A stretch of 64,000 nucleotides of DNA from Carnobacterium sp. 17-4. Lineage in GTDB: Bacteria > Bacillota > Bacilli > Lactobacillales > Carnobacteriaceae. The translations under genes were made by a program, and so were the position numbers. The notes beneath the pieces were generated by a model. The model did not search any database and was not told where the DNA came from. It saw only the letters and a program-made list of their open reading frames with translations. The DNA lies in assembly GCF_000195575.1 (NCBI RefSeq), contig NC_015391.1, positions 736,501 to 800,500 of the forward strand. The letters run 5' to 3'. How positions within the stretch are numbered: the stretch's first letter is position 1; each line of letters begins with the position of its first letter. Positions 8,502 through 16,355 of the stretch are shown here, piece by piece.

Positions 8502-8521
8502 AAGGGGGATAGATCATGTAG
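8502..8521 (+). promoter_or_regulatory. Strong ribosome binding site feeding an ATG-TAG start-stop
   Basis: AAGGGGG (8502-8508) is optimally spaced (7 nt) from ATG at 8516, but the next codon is TAG. The in-frame coding sequence of the peptidase begins only at TTG 8523 or ATG 8556, in a different frame. This looks like a minimal start-stop element. Confidence 0.55.
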
Positions 8522-8555
8522 GTTGAAGAAAGAGAACCTATATGGGAAAATACTT

Positions 8556-9635
8556 ATGGAAGATAATACATTTGATTTAATCAAGAAATTAACCGAAGCA
8601 CAAGGAACGAGTGGTTTTGAACACCGTGTGCGTGACATTATGCGTGAAGAAATGACTCCATTAGTAGATGAAGTTCAGCAAGATGGTCTTGGAGGTATTT
8701 TTGGAATCCGCAAAAGTAAAACGGAAAATGCACCGAAAATTATGGTAGCAGCTCATATGGATGAAGTTGGTTTTATGATAGCTAGCATTTCAAAACAAGG
8801 CTTATTTAGAGTAGTACCTTTAGGTGGATGGAATCCGTATGTAGTTTCAGCACAACGTTTTACACTTCAAACAGCTAAAGGCGACTATCCATGTGTTTCT
8901 TCCTCTGTTCCGCCTCACTTATTAAGAGGCAAAGATGGAGCTGGGAGCAAATTAGATATCGCTGATATTTTATTTGATGCAGGTTTTGATTCTAAAGAAG
9001 AAGCTGAAGCATTTGGTGTACGTCCAGGAGATGCAATCGTACCTGATGTGGAAACGATAAAAATGGCTAATGGCAAAAAAATTCTAAGCAAAGCTTGGGA
9101 TAATCGCTATGGTACAACTGTTGTTATCGAAGCCTTAAAAGAACTACAAGGGGAGCAGCTTCCGAACACACTAATTGCTGGCGCTAACGTTCAGGAAGAA
9201 GTTGGTTTGCGTGGAGCAAAGGGAGCCGTTCATCAATTTAAACCAGATTTGTTTTTTGCTGTAGACTGTTCACCTGCGGATGACTTAACAGGAGATAAAA
9301 CTAAATTTGGCCATCTTGGAGAAGGATTTTTATTGAGAATCCAAGATCCAGGAATGATTACATTAAAAGGAATGCGTGAGTTCTTGCTGGATACTGCAGC
9401 AACAAACAATATCCCTTATCAATATTTTGTTTCTAAAGGCGGTACAGATGCTGGTGCAGCTCATCAAATGAATAATGGGGTTCCAAGTGCAGTCATTGGG
9501 GTGTGCGCTCGTTATATCCACACGCATCAAACGGTCTTTCATATAGATGATTATGCAGCAGCAAAAGAGATGGTGGTGCAAGTTGCACGGACATTAGATC
9601 GTAGTACATTTGAAACGATTATGAAAAATAATTAG
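8556..9635 (+). CDS. pepA: M42-family glutamyl aminopeptidase
   Basis: 359 residues from ATG 8556. A di-metal aminopeptidase of the PepA/YtoP group, which forms large cytosolic shells that trim acidic residues from peptides. Visible metal and catalytic motifs: [40 protein letters not shown] and GGTDAGAAH. The start is ambiguous. TTG 8523 would add 11 residues, but family members begin close to 8556, where only a weak GGGA is present. Downstream genes for a thioredoxin-like protein and a universal stress protein follow closely, so this is probably the first gene of an operon. Confidence 0.88.
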   Translation: MEDNTFDLIKKLTEAQGTSGFEHRVRDIMREEMTPLVDEVQQDGLGGIFGIRKSKTENAPKIMVAAHMDEVGFMIASISKQGLFRVVPLGGWNPYVVSAQRFTLQTAKGDYPCVSSSVPPHLLRGKDGAGSKLDIADILFDAGFDSKEEAEAFGVRPGDAIVPDVETIKMANGKKILSKAWDNRYGTTVVIEALKELQGEQLPNTLIAGANVQEEVGLRGAKGAVHQFKPDLFFAVDCSPADDLTGDKTKFGHLGEGFLLRIQDPGMITLKGMREFLLDTAATNNIPYQYFVSKGGTDAGAAHQMNNGVPSAVIGVCARYIHTHQTVFHIDDYAAAKEMVVQVARTLDRSTFETIMKNN

Positions 9636-9659
9636 TTGAATACAGAGAGGGGTAAAAAA

Positions 9660-9977
9660 ATGGAATCATTAAATACCGTTGAGGAATTTTATATAATGGT
9701 TAAAGAAAGCAAACGAAAAATGATTTTCTTTTTCACTGCTGATTGGTGTGGGGATTGTCAATTTATCAAACCTATTATGCCTGAAATAATCGAAAACCAT
9801 TCTGAAATTGATTTTGTAGAAGTCGACCGTGATAAATTTATTGATCTTTGTGGCGATTTGTCTATTTTTGGAATTCCTAGTTTTGTGGCATTTGAAAATG
9901 GAGAAGAGACTGGACGCTTTGTAAACAAAGACCGCAAAACTAAAGAAGAAATAGAGCAGTTTATAGCGGCCCTTTAA
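9660..9977 (+). CDS. Thioredoxin-like protein (YtpP family)
   Basis: 105 residues with a thioredoxin fold and active site W-C30-G-D-C33, the CGDC version typical of the YtpP family. The cis-proline is in FGIPSFV. Likely a cytosolic thiol-disulfide oxidoreductase of unknown partner. The start at 9660 has AGAGAGGGG 7-8 bp upstream; an in-frame TTG at 9636 lies before that site and is unlikely. It sits 24 bp after the M42 gene. Confidence 0.88.
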   Translation: MESLNTVEEFYIMVKESKRKMIFFFTADWCGDCQFIKPIMPEIIENHSEIDFVEVDRDKFIDLCGDLSIFGIPSFVAFENGEETGRFVNKDRKTKEEIEQFIAAL

Positions 9978-10010
9978 TGAATAACTAAAATGATAAGAGG
10001 AGATGTGATT

Positions 10011-10505
10011 ATGTTAGATACACAACAATACCAACGTATACTGATTGCAGTAGATGGAAGTGAATCTTCAGAAAACGCACTTACAAAGGCTATTAAAATA
10101 GCGGAAAGAAACAATAGTGAATTAATTATTGCTCACGTTTTTGATGTAAACTCTTATGCTTTAGGAATGATAGATACTGCGGGTATAACTGCTATAGATG
10201 CAATTGGAATTGATACAGACAAGGAAATTATGGAAAATCTTTTAAAAGAGTATAAACAAAGAGCTACTAAACATAATCTGAAAAACGTGGAAACAATCAT
10301 GGTACAAGGCGCTCCAAAAATAGAATTAACTCAAGGTATACCGAATGAGTATCATGTAGATTTGATTGTGGTTGGGCAAACGGGTATGAATGCTGTTGAA
10401 AGATGGATGATGGGTAGTGTAAGTGAACACATTATTCGACATGCTCCATGCGATGTTCTGGTTGTACGAAATAAAAAACAAGATGAGGAAGTTAATAATG
10501 ATTAG
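10011..10505 (+). CDS. Universal stress protein, UspA family
   Basis: 164 residues, single Usp domain. It starts RILIAVDGSESSENA and ends with the ATP-binding G-x2-G-x9-G-S motif (GQTG...GSVSEHI) and APCDVLVVR. ATP-binding Usp proteins respond to starvation and stress; target unknown. AGAGGAGA stands 8 bp before ATG 10011, so the upstream in-frame ATG at 9990 is rejected. In Bacillus this slot between ytpP and ytpR holds ytpQ (DUF1444), so the gene looks like a replacement or insertion in a conserved block. Confidence 0.9.
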   Translation: MLDTQQYQRILIAVDGSESSENALTKAIKIAERNNSELIIAHVFDVNSYALGMIDTAGITAIDAIGIDTDKEIMENLLKEYKQRATKHNLKNVETIMVQGAPKIELTQGIPNEYHVDLIVVGQTGMNAVERWMMGSVSEHIIRHAPCDVLVVRNKKQDEEVNND

Positions 10506-11109
10506 TATTTATAATAAAGCAGGCATTGGGGACACTCTTATTGTTATGTTAGACAATAGTGAACCTAAAGAACAAAATTTTGAAAAAAATCAGGATGTTG
10601 TTCGTATTTTTAAAGAAGAGACCAATCAAACAGTTGGTTATAATTTTTTCAATAGTTCTAGATTTATTGCTATTGAGGGAACTGGGCAAGTATTTTTGAC
10701 TAAGGAACACATAAACAGTTTAAATGAAGCAATTGCTATGGTTGGATTTTCTGATACTTTGGAGTCAGATGAATCTCCAAAATTTGTAATCGGAGAAGTA
10801 AAAGAATGTGTTGCACATCCTGATTCAGACCATTTATCTATTACGCAAACTGAGGTAGATAATGGAGAAATGCTTCAAATAGTTTGTGGGGCATCTAATA
10901 TTGCTAAAGGCCAAAAAGTTGTGGTTGCTAAAGTAGGTGCTATGATGCCTAACGGAATGGCTATATGGGATGGAGAGTTAAGAGGAGAACCGAGTCACGG
11001 TATGATTTGTTCAGCTCGAGAATTAAACTTAACAGGTATTCCAGAACAAAAAGGTATTTTAGTTTTGCCAGATTCTGCTGTAACAGGTGAACAATTTCAA
11101 TTGAATTAA
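10498..11109 (+). CDS. ytpR: YtpR-family tRNA-binding-domain protein
   Basis: 203 residues. An N-terminal DUF4479-type region is followed by an EMAP-II/PheT-like tRNA-binding OB fold (about residues 95-200), seen in FVIGEVKECVAHPDSDHL, QIVCGASNI, VVVAKVGAMMPNG and SHGMICSARELNL. It may bind tRNA or other structured RNA; no enzyme activity is known. The start is ATG 10498, with GAGGAAG upstream. It overlaps the usp stop by 8 bases, so the two are cotranslated. A terminator follows. Confidence 0.88.
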   Translation: MISIYNKAGIGDTLIVMLDNSEPKEQNFEKNQDVVRIFKEETNQTVGYNFFNSSRFIAIEGTGQVFLTKEHINSLNEAIAMVGFSDTLESDESPKFVIGEVKECVAHPDSDHLSITQTEVDNGEMLQIVCGASNIAKGQKVVVAKVGAMMPNGMAIWDGELRGEPSHGMICSARELNLTGIPEQKGILVLPDSAVTGEQFQLN

Positions 11110-11135
11110 GTTGAATTAATTTCTGAAAAAGACTG

Positions 11136-11189
11136 AAAAGCCCACTTTTAAAAAAACAAGAAATGTATTTTTTGAAAGTGGGCTTTTTG
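11136..11189 (+). terminator. Terminator after ytpR
   Basis: A stem with the AAAAGCCCACTTT arm (11136 on) pairs with its complement ending near 11187, followed by T-rich sequence. An A/T-rich extension lengthens the stem. Confidence 0.8.
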
Positions 11190-11269
11190 TAAAGTCTTTT
11201 TTTTGTGTCTGTTTTAAAAAGATATCATGTGTTTCTTAAAGAATGTACCTATAATCACTCTATTTTTTA

Positions 11270-11278
11270 TGGTAAACT
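11270..11278 (+). promoter_or_regulatory. Extended -10 promoter for sftA
   Basis: TGGTAAACT, 34 bp before the start. A TATAAT at 11250-11255 is an alternative. The gene has a strong AGGAGG site spaced 7 bp from its ATG. Confidence 0.35.
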
Positions 11279-11312
11279 AAGATTCGTAGTAAGGTAGGAA
11301 AGGAGGGTCATC

Positions 11313-14300
11313 ATGCCCAAATATGATGGACCTAGTTATGAAAAAAATCAAGATCGCCAAAAAAAATTCAAATTCCCTTTCTATCGTGATGCTGAAAACG
11401 CAACGAATAAGGAAGAGTCTCTTAAAACTTCCCATTTAAAAAATAAGGATAGTCAACCAACTAAACAAGCAATAAAAAAAGAAGAAAAACGTTCTAGGAT
11501 TGATTTTACAACATTTCAAAAAGACAATAATTCTGTTAGAAATTACCTTTCAACTATTGGGAAAGAGGAACAACAAAAGCAAAATGAATTAAAGAAACAG
11601 AAAAAACAAGTTGAGAAAAGAATTAAACAAACGACTTATTCAAAAGAATCGTTAAAACATATAGCTACACCATTTCAAGAAGGGAGAAGTTCGACTCCTT
11701 TTAAAGTTCAAAAGATTCCTTCTCCTTATTATGGCTTTCAAGAGAGATCCAATAAGAAAAGTGAAGAAACCAATTACACAACTATTCTTTTAGAATTAGA
11801 AAAGAAACCAGAAGATTTCTTGCTATTTGAAGAGCATTTATTGAACGAATCAAACCAGTCTTTTGTACATACAGAAGAGGAACAAGAAGTAGAAACAATA
11901 CAAGAAGCAGAAGCACTTCCGGAAGTAGAAGTGATACAAGAAGTAGAAGCACTTCAAGAAGCAGACGTACTACCAGAAGCAGACGTACTACCAGAAGCAG
12001 ACGTACTACCAGAAGCAGACGTACTACCAGAAGCAGACGTACTACCAGAAGCAGACGTACTACCAGAAGCAGACGTACTACCAGAAGCAGACGTACTACC
12101 AGAAGCAGACGTACTACCAGAAGCAGAAGCACTACCAGAAGCAGAAGCACTACCAGAAGCAGAAGCACTACCAGAAGTAGAAGTACTACAAGCAGTAGAA
12201 ACGATACAAGAAGTAGAAGCACTACCAGAAGTAGAAATACTACAAGCAGTAGAAACGATACAAGAAGTAGAAGTAGTATCAGAAGCAGAAGTAATTCAAG
12301 AAACAGAGGTAATACAAGAAGTAGAAATAACACAAGAAGTATCTGATGAAAATATAGAAGCTACTACTAGTAGTTCTGAATCAACGGTTGTTGAGAGCTC
12401 GTTAAATTCTACAAAGAAAAAACGTGGGTTATCTCGTTCTTTAGCTGGCATGATCGAGGAAGAGCAAAATGTTCGACTTAATCGCGGGAAAAATGTAGCA
12501 AGGTATTTTGGTGAAGGGGAAGCCTTACCAAAAAAAGCAAAACATTCTATTAAATCAACCCGGATTTCTGGCAAACCTAAAGTTCAAAGTTCTGAAGAAA
12601 TAGAAAATATGGAACTTATGGCAGCACTAAGTCGAATGAATTATCTAGATAAACAAACATTTCCAACTAATGATTTAAAACAAACTGAAAAACTAGAACA
12701 ATCTCAAGAAATCATTGAAACACAACCAGAAACACAACCAGAAACACAACCAGAAACACAACCAGAAACACAACCAGAAACACAACCAGAAACACAACCA
12801 GAAACAACTCTTATCGATTCCATTGAAAAAAATAATTCTAGCAACAATTTAGAAGAGTCAAACCAAGATGAAATAGAAAATACTGTAGAGATGAACAGTG
12901 AAATCACCGCTCCATCATTGGAAATGACTGAAGAAATATATGATGAAAATTATATGTTCCCATCAGTAGATCTTTTGCTTCGTCCTGTAAAACTTGAACC
13001 AAATGCAATTGACGATTGGGTTTTAGAACAAGCAGAAATATTAAATGAGACATTAGATGCTTTTAATATCCATGCTCAAGTAATTGGTTGGACGATTGGC
13101 CCAGCAGTCACTCAATTTGAGCTTCAGTTAGGTCGTGGCGTAAAAGTTAACAAAATTACGAACCTATCTGATGATTTAAAACTTTCGCTAGCGGCAAAGG
13201 ATATTCGTATAGAAGCTCCTATTCCTGGGAAAAGTTCAGTAGGTATTGAAATTCCGAATAAAAAGTCTAGACCTGTGATGCTATCGGAAGTTATGGAAAG
13301 TAAAGAATTTAAAGAGAGCCATTCTCCTTTAACAGTTGCACTTGGGGTTAATATAGCAGGAGAAGCAGTTGTTTCTACTATTGATAAAATGCCTCATGGT
13401 TTGATTGCGGGAGCAACAGGTTCAGGAAAAAGTGTCTTTATTAATTCTCTTTTAGTGAGTCTATTATACAAAGCTACACCAAGCGAAGTTAGGTTGATTT
13501 TAATTGATCCAAAAGCAGTTGAGCTAGCTCCTTATAATGAAATTCCACATTTACTTTCTCCTGTTATTTCTGAACCTAAAGCAGCAAGCGAAGCTTTAAA
13601 ATGGGCAGTAAATGAAATGGAAGAACGTTACCAAAAATTAGCAGCTGCAGGAGTTCGAAATATCCAACGCTTTAATGAAAAAGCAGAAGAACATAATGAT
13701 TTCGGATTGAAAATGCCTTATATTGTAATCGTCATCGATGAATTAGCCGATTTAATGATGGTGGCCAGTAGCGATGTGCAAGATTCTATTGCAAGAATTA
13801 CGCAAAAAGCTAGAGCAGCAGGTATCCACTTAATTGTGGCTACACAACGTCCAAGTGTAGACGTTATTACTGGAACAATAAAAAACAATATTCCAACTAG
13901 AGTAGCCTTTATGGTATCTAGTCAGGTAGACTCGCGGACAATTTTAGATACAGGTGGAGCTGAAAAACTTCTTGGTAGAGGGGATATGCTATTCCAAGAA
14001 AATGGATCAGGTCGTCCAATACGTGTTCAAGGAACGTATGTTGAAAAAGAAATAGAACGAATTGTTAGACATGTAAAAGATCAACGACCTGCAAGGTATC
14101 TTTTTGAGCCAGAGTCATTGATGGCTAAATTAGAATCAGTAGAAGGAAAAGATGAATTATTTGAAGACGTTCTTCCGTTTATTGTTTCTGAGGGGCAAAT
14201 ATCAGCGTCAGCACTTCAACGGAAATTTAAAATAGGATTTAATCGAGCAGCTAATTTGATTGAATCCTTAGAAAACGAAAATTTTATATCAGGAAATAAA

Positions 14301-14360
14301 GGTTCTAAACCACGTGAGGTATTTTTGACTAAAGCTGATTATGAAGAAAAATTTCTATAA
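11313..14360 (+). CDS. sftA: FtsK/SpoIIIE-type DNA translocase SftA with a repeat-rich linker
   Basis: 1015 residues. There is no N-terminal membrane region, so it is the soluble SftA (YtpS) type that moves chromosome arms away from the closing septum. Residues 1-~190 are basic and Gln/Lys-rich. Residues 193-342 are 25 tandem hexapeptides of acidic consensus (A/V)-E-x-(L/I)-(P/Q)-E. Residues 469-496 are seven E-T-Q-P repeats. The motor follows: Walker A G700-A-T-G-S-G-K706-S, Walker B VIVID809-E810, and a C-terminal winged-helix gamma domain (SEGQISASALQRKFKIGFNRAANLIE) that reads orienting DNA sequences. Bacillus SftA is about 950 residues; the extra length is the linker. Confidence 0.93.
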   Translation: MPKYDGPSYEKNQDRQKKFKFPFYRDAENATNKEESLKTSHLKNKDSQPTKQAIKKEEKRSRIDFTTFQKDNNSVRNYLSTIGKEEQQKQNELKKQKKQVEKRIKQTTYSKESLKHIATPFQEGRSSTPFKVQKIPSPYYGFQERSNKKSEETNYTTILLELEKKPEDFLLFEEHLLNESNQSFVHTEEEQEVETIQEAEALPEVEVIQEVEALQEADVLPEADVLPEADVLPEADVLPEADVLPEADVLPEADVLPEADVLPEADVLPEAEALPEAEALPEAEALPEVEVLQAVETIQEVEALPEVEILQAVETIQEVEVVSEAEVIQETEVIQEVEITQEVSDENIEATTSSSESTVVESSLNSTKKKRGLSRSLAGMIEEEQNVRLNRGKNVARYFGEGEALPKKAKHSIKSTRISGKPKVQSSEEIENMELMAALSRMNYLDKQTFPTNDLKQTEKLEQSQEIIETQPETQPETQPETQPETQPETQPETQPETTLIDSIEKNNSSNNLEESNQDEIENTVEMNSEITAPSLEMTEEIYDENYMFPSVDLLLRPVKLEPNAIDDWVLEQAEILNETLDAFNIHAQVIGWTIGPAVTQFELQLGRGVKVNKITNLSDDLKLSLAAKDIRIEAPIPGKSSVGIEIPNKKSRPVMLSEVMESKEFKESHSPLTVALGVNIAGEAVVSTIDKMPHGLIAGATGSGKSVFINSLLVSLLYKATPSEVRLILIDPKAVELAPYNEIPHLLSPVISEPKAASEALKWAVNEMEERYQKLAAAGVRNIQRFNEKAEEHNDFGLKMPYIVIVIDELADLMMVASSDVQDSIARITQKARAAGIHLIVATQRPSVDVITGTIKNNIPTRVAFMVSSQVDSRTILDTGGAEKLLGRGDMLFQENGSGRPIRVQGTYVEKEIERIVRHVKDQRPARYLFEPESLMAKLESVEGKDELFEDVLPFIVSEGQISASALQRKFKIGFNRAANLIESLENENFISGNKGSKPREVFLTKADYEEKFL
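11889..12338 (+). repeat. 25-unit, 18-bp in-frame tandem repeat within sftA
   Basis: Consecutive 18-bp units encode hexapeptides. Nine successive units (11961-12122) are identical at DNA level (GCAGACGTACTACCAGAA), and three more (12123-12176) are identical to each other. The flanking units are diverged. A 36-bp double unit also occurs twice (12177-12212, 12231-12266). Identity of the central block indicates recent slippage expansion. Confidence 0.95.
12717..12800 (+). repeat. Seven identical 12-bp repeats within sftA
   Basis: GAAACACAACCA is repeated seven times without change, encoding E-T-Q-P units at residues 469-496. Confidence 0.95.
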
Positions 14361-14367
14361 CAAGTTG

Positions 14368-14402
14368 AAAAAAGAGAGGAAATAATTTCTCTCTTTTTTT
14401 TA
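14368..14402 (+). terminator. Terminator after sftA
   Basis: A short GAGAG/CTCTC stem flanked by A-run and T8, directly after the stop codon. Confidence 0.6.
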
Positions 14403-14551
14403 TTAGTTTAAAGTACACTTGTAGCAAATTTCATTTACAAAGATAGTATTAAAAAAGCATGTCAATTGTATAATTGAATCCGTTCACAATATTTCATTCT
14501 GCTAAGAGTCAGATGAAAACGAGTTTTTAAGTGTGCTATTAAATTAATTCA

Positions 14552-14560
14552 TGGTATACT
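14552..14560 (+). promoter_or_regulatory. Extended -10 promoter for murC
   Basis: TGGTATACT, with predicted start near 14567 and therefore a ~200-nt leader before murC. The upstream part of the gap (14403-14550) shows nothing recognisable. Confidence 0.45.
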
Positions 14561-14601
14561 AATTTCGTTGTAATTTTGTCTTTTTAGCTAACGCTAAACG
14601 A

Positions 14602-14642
14602 ATCATCTTATTTTAACGAGAAATACAAAGATGGTTTTTTTT
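14602..14642 (+). terminator. Attenuator-like hairpin in the murC leader
   Basis: An 8-bp stem (14602-14609 with 14628-14635, one G-U) with an 18-nt loop is followed by eight T. A second hairpin, CGTTCT/AGAACG (14650-14655, 14669-14674), lies downstream. No gene ends here, so it may act as a leader terminator. Confidence 0.45.
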
Positions 14643-14765
14643 AACGCATCGTTCTATATCAACTTTAAAGAACGTATTGGAACACGATACATTAAATAGT
14701 CTCTCTCAAACACAACTATTCAAAAGGCATAAGGCTGAATTTACGAATATGGAGGAAATAAAGTA

Positions 14766-16097
14766 ATGAAAAAAGAAACAATTTATCATTTCGTTGGTAT
14801 TAAAGGTTCTGGTATGAGTGCTCTAGCTTTAATTTTGCACGATAAAGGATTTAAAGTTCAAGGATCAGATATCGAAAAGTATTTCTTTACACAAAAAAAC
14901 ATAGAAGAAGCTAAAATCCCAATGTTAAACTTTAACAAAGAAAATATTCATCAAGGTTTAACGGTTATTGCGGGGAATGCTTTTCCAGATACTCATGAAG
15001 AAATCGTTGCAGCTAATGAATTAGGCCTAACCGTTATTCGCTACCATGATTTCTTGGCACAATTTATTGGTCAATTCACTAGTGTTGCAGTTACAGGATC
15101 ACATGGAAAAACAAGTACAACAGGATTATTAGCACATGTGTTAAGTCCGCTTAAAAACACAAGTTACTTAATAGGAGATGGAACCGGTCATGGTGTACCG
15201 GATGCAGACTTCTTTATTTTAGAAGCATGTGAATACCGCCGTCATTTTTTAGCTTATCAACCTGATTACGCAATTATGACAAATATTGATTTTGATCATC
15301 CTGACTATTATAGCAGTCTTAGTGACGTTTTTGATGCTTTCCAATCAATGGCAGTTCAAGTAAAGAAAGCTATTGTGGCTTGTGGAGATGACGAACAATT
15401 ACAAAAACTCCAAGCTAATGTACCAATCCTGTATTATGGTTTTGAAGATCATAATGATTTTCAAGCTAAAAATATGACTCGTTCAACTACAGGTTCTACA
15501 TTTGATGTTTATGTAAGAGATGAATTTTATGGACATTTTGAAATTCCAACGTTTGGTAAACACAACATTCTTAACGCACTTAGTGTGATAGCTATTTGCC
15601 AATATGAAAATATTGATAAAGAAGGCGTAATGGAAAACTTGAAAACATTTAAAGGCGTTAAGCGTAGATTTAGCGAAAAACAAATGTTGGACATGGTAAT
15701 CATTGATGATTATGCACATCACCCATCTGAAATCCGCGCAACGATTGATGCTGCTCGTCAGAAATATCCAAATAAAGAAATTATTGCTATTTTTCAACCA
15801 CATACCTTTACTCGGACAGTTGCATTGCTGAGTGATTTTGCAGAATCGTTGAATTTAGCTGACTCTATTTATTTATGTGATATCTTTGGATCAGTACGTG
15901 AAAATCAAGGAGACATTACGATACAAGATTTAGTTAACAAAATCGATAATGGAGCATCGATATTAAGTGAAGAAAATATGTCACCATTGTTGGACCACCA
16001 TGATGCAGTTGCTATTTTTATGGGAGCTGGAGATGTTCAAAAATTTGAACTAGCATACGAGACATTGCTAAGTCATTCATCATTAACAAAAGAATAG
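14766..16097 (+). CDS. murC: UDP-N-acetylmuramate--L-alanine ligase
   Basis: 443 residues. MurC adds L-alanine to UDP-MurNAc, the first step of the peptidoglycan stem peptide. N-terminal Rossmann-like UDP-binding motif G11-I-K-G-S-G16, ATP loop G111-S-H-G-K115-T-S, then the conserved DYAHHPSEI and FQPHTFTR segments. GGAGG is 9-10 bp upstream of the start. It follows sftA, as in Bacillus (ytpS-murC), but with its own promoter and a terminator after it. Confidence 0.96.
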   Translation: MKKETIYHFVGIKGSGMSALALILHDKGFKVQGSDIEKYFFTQKNIEEAKIPMLNFNKENIHQGLTVIAGNAFPDTHEEIVAANELGLTVIRYHDFLAQFIGQFTSVAVTGSHGKTSTTGLLAHVLSPLKNTSYLIGDGTGHGVPDADFFILEACEYRRHFLAYQPDYAIMTNIDFDHPDYYSSLSDVFDAFQSMAVQVKKAIVACGDDEQLQKLQANVPILYYGFEDHNDFQAKNMTRSTTGSTFDVYVRDEFYGHFEIPTFGKHNILNALSVIAICQYENIDKEGVMENLKTFKGVKRRFSEKQMLDMVIIDDYAHHPSEIRATIDAARQKYPNKEIIAIFQPHTFTRTVALLSDFAESLNLADSIYLCDIFGSVRENQGDITIQDLVNKIDNGASILSEENMSPLLDHHDAVAIFMGAGDVQKFELAYETLLSHSSLTKE

Positions 16098-16145
16098 AAA
16101 AAAGACCGAAAGCTATGAGATTGACCATAGCTTTCGGTCTTTTTA
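16098..16145 (+). terminator. Terminator after murC
   Basis: A perfect ~19-bp stem (AAAAAGACCGAAAGCTATG arm) with an 8-nt loop and a T5 tail. Confidence 0.9.
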
Positions 16146-16180
16146 TCCAAACTTATTTTAATTACCGGACCATCTGAAAA

Positions 16181-16208
16181 TTGCTAAACCAAACTCAAGA
16201 GTTACAAT
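16181..16208 (+). promoter_or_regulatory. Distal promoter upstream of polA
   Basis: TTGCTA (16181-16186) and TACAAT (16203-16208), 16 bp apart. The predicted start at ~16215 lies 7 nt before an intrinsic terminator. Confidence 0.4.
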
Positions 16209-16221
16209 ACTGGAGAAATTG

Positions 16222-16260
16222 TAGAAAGGATAATCAAGTTCGCTATCCTTCTATTTTTTT
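16222..16260 (+). terminator. Intrinsic terminator inside the murC-polA gap
   Basis: TAGAAAGGATA (16222-16232) pairs with TATCCTTCTA (16244-16253), one bulged A, then T7. It is separate from the murC terminator 100 bp upstream and belongs to no gene end. Confidence 0.6.
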
Positions 16261-16268
16261 GTTAAAAT
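16260..16268 (+). promoter_or_regulatory. Proximal extended -10 promoter for polA
   Basis: TGTTAAAAT begins at the last base of the T-run of the preceding terminator, about 90 bp before polA. Confidence 0.4.
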
Positions 16269-16355
16269 AGTAACGACAAGTAAGGCTTTCAAAAGAATTA
16301 TTAGATGACTAAATAAAAAAATAAACAAAACAGTAGCAGCTAAAGGAGTTTTATG

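Noticed and set aside
11782-12333. A long minus-strand frame rich in Leu and Val repeats
   Set aside because: It is the antisense of the sftA repeat array. It has no ribosome binding site and its composition is dictated by the 18-bp unit.
11889-12338. Regular repeats resembling a CRISPR array
   Set aside because: Units are directly adjacent with no unique spacers and stay in frame within sftA.
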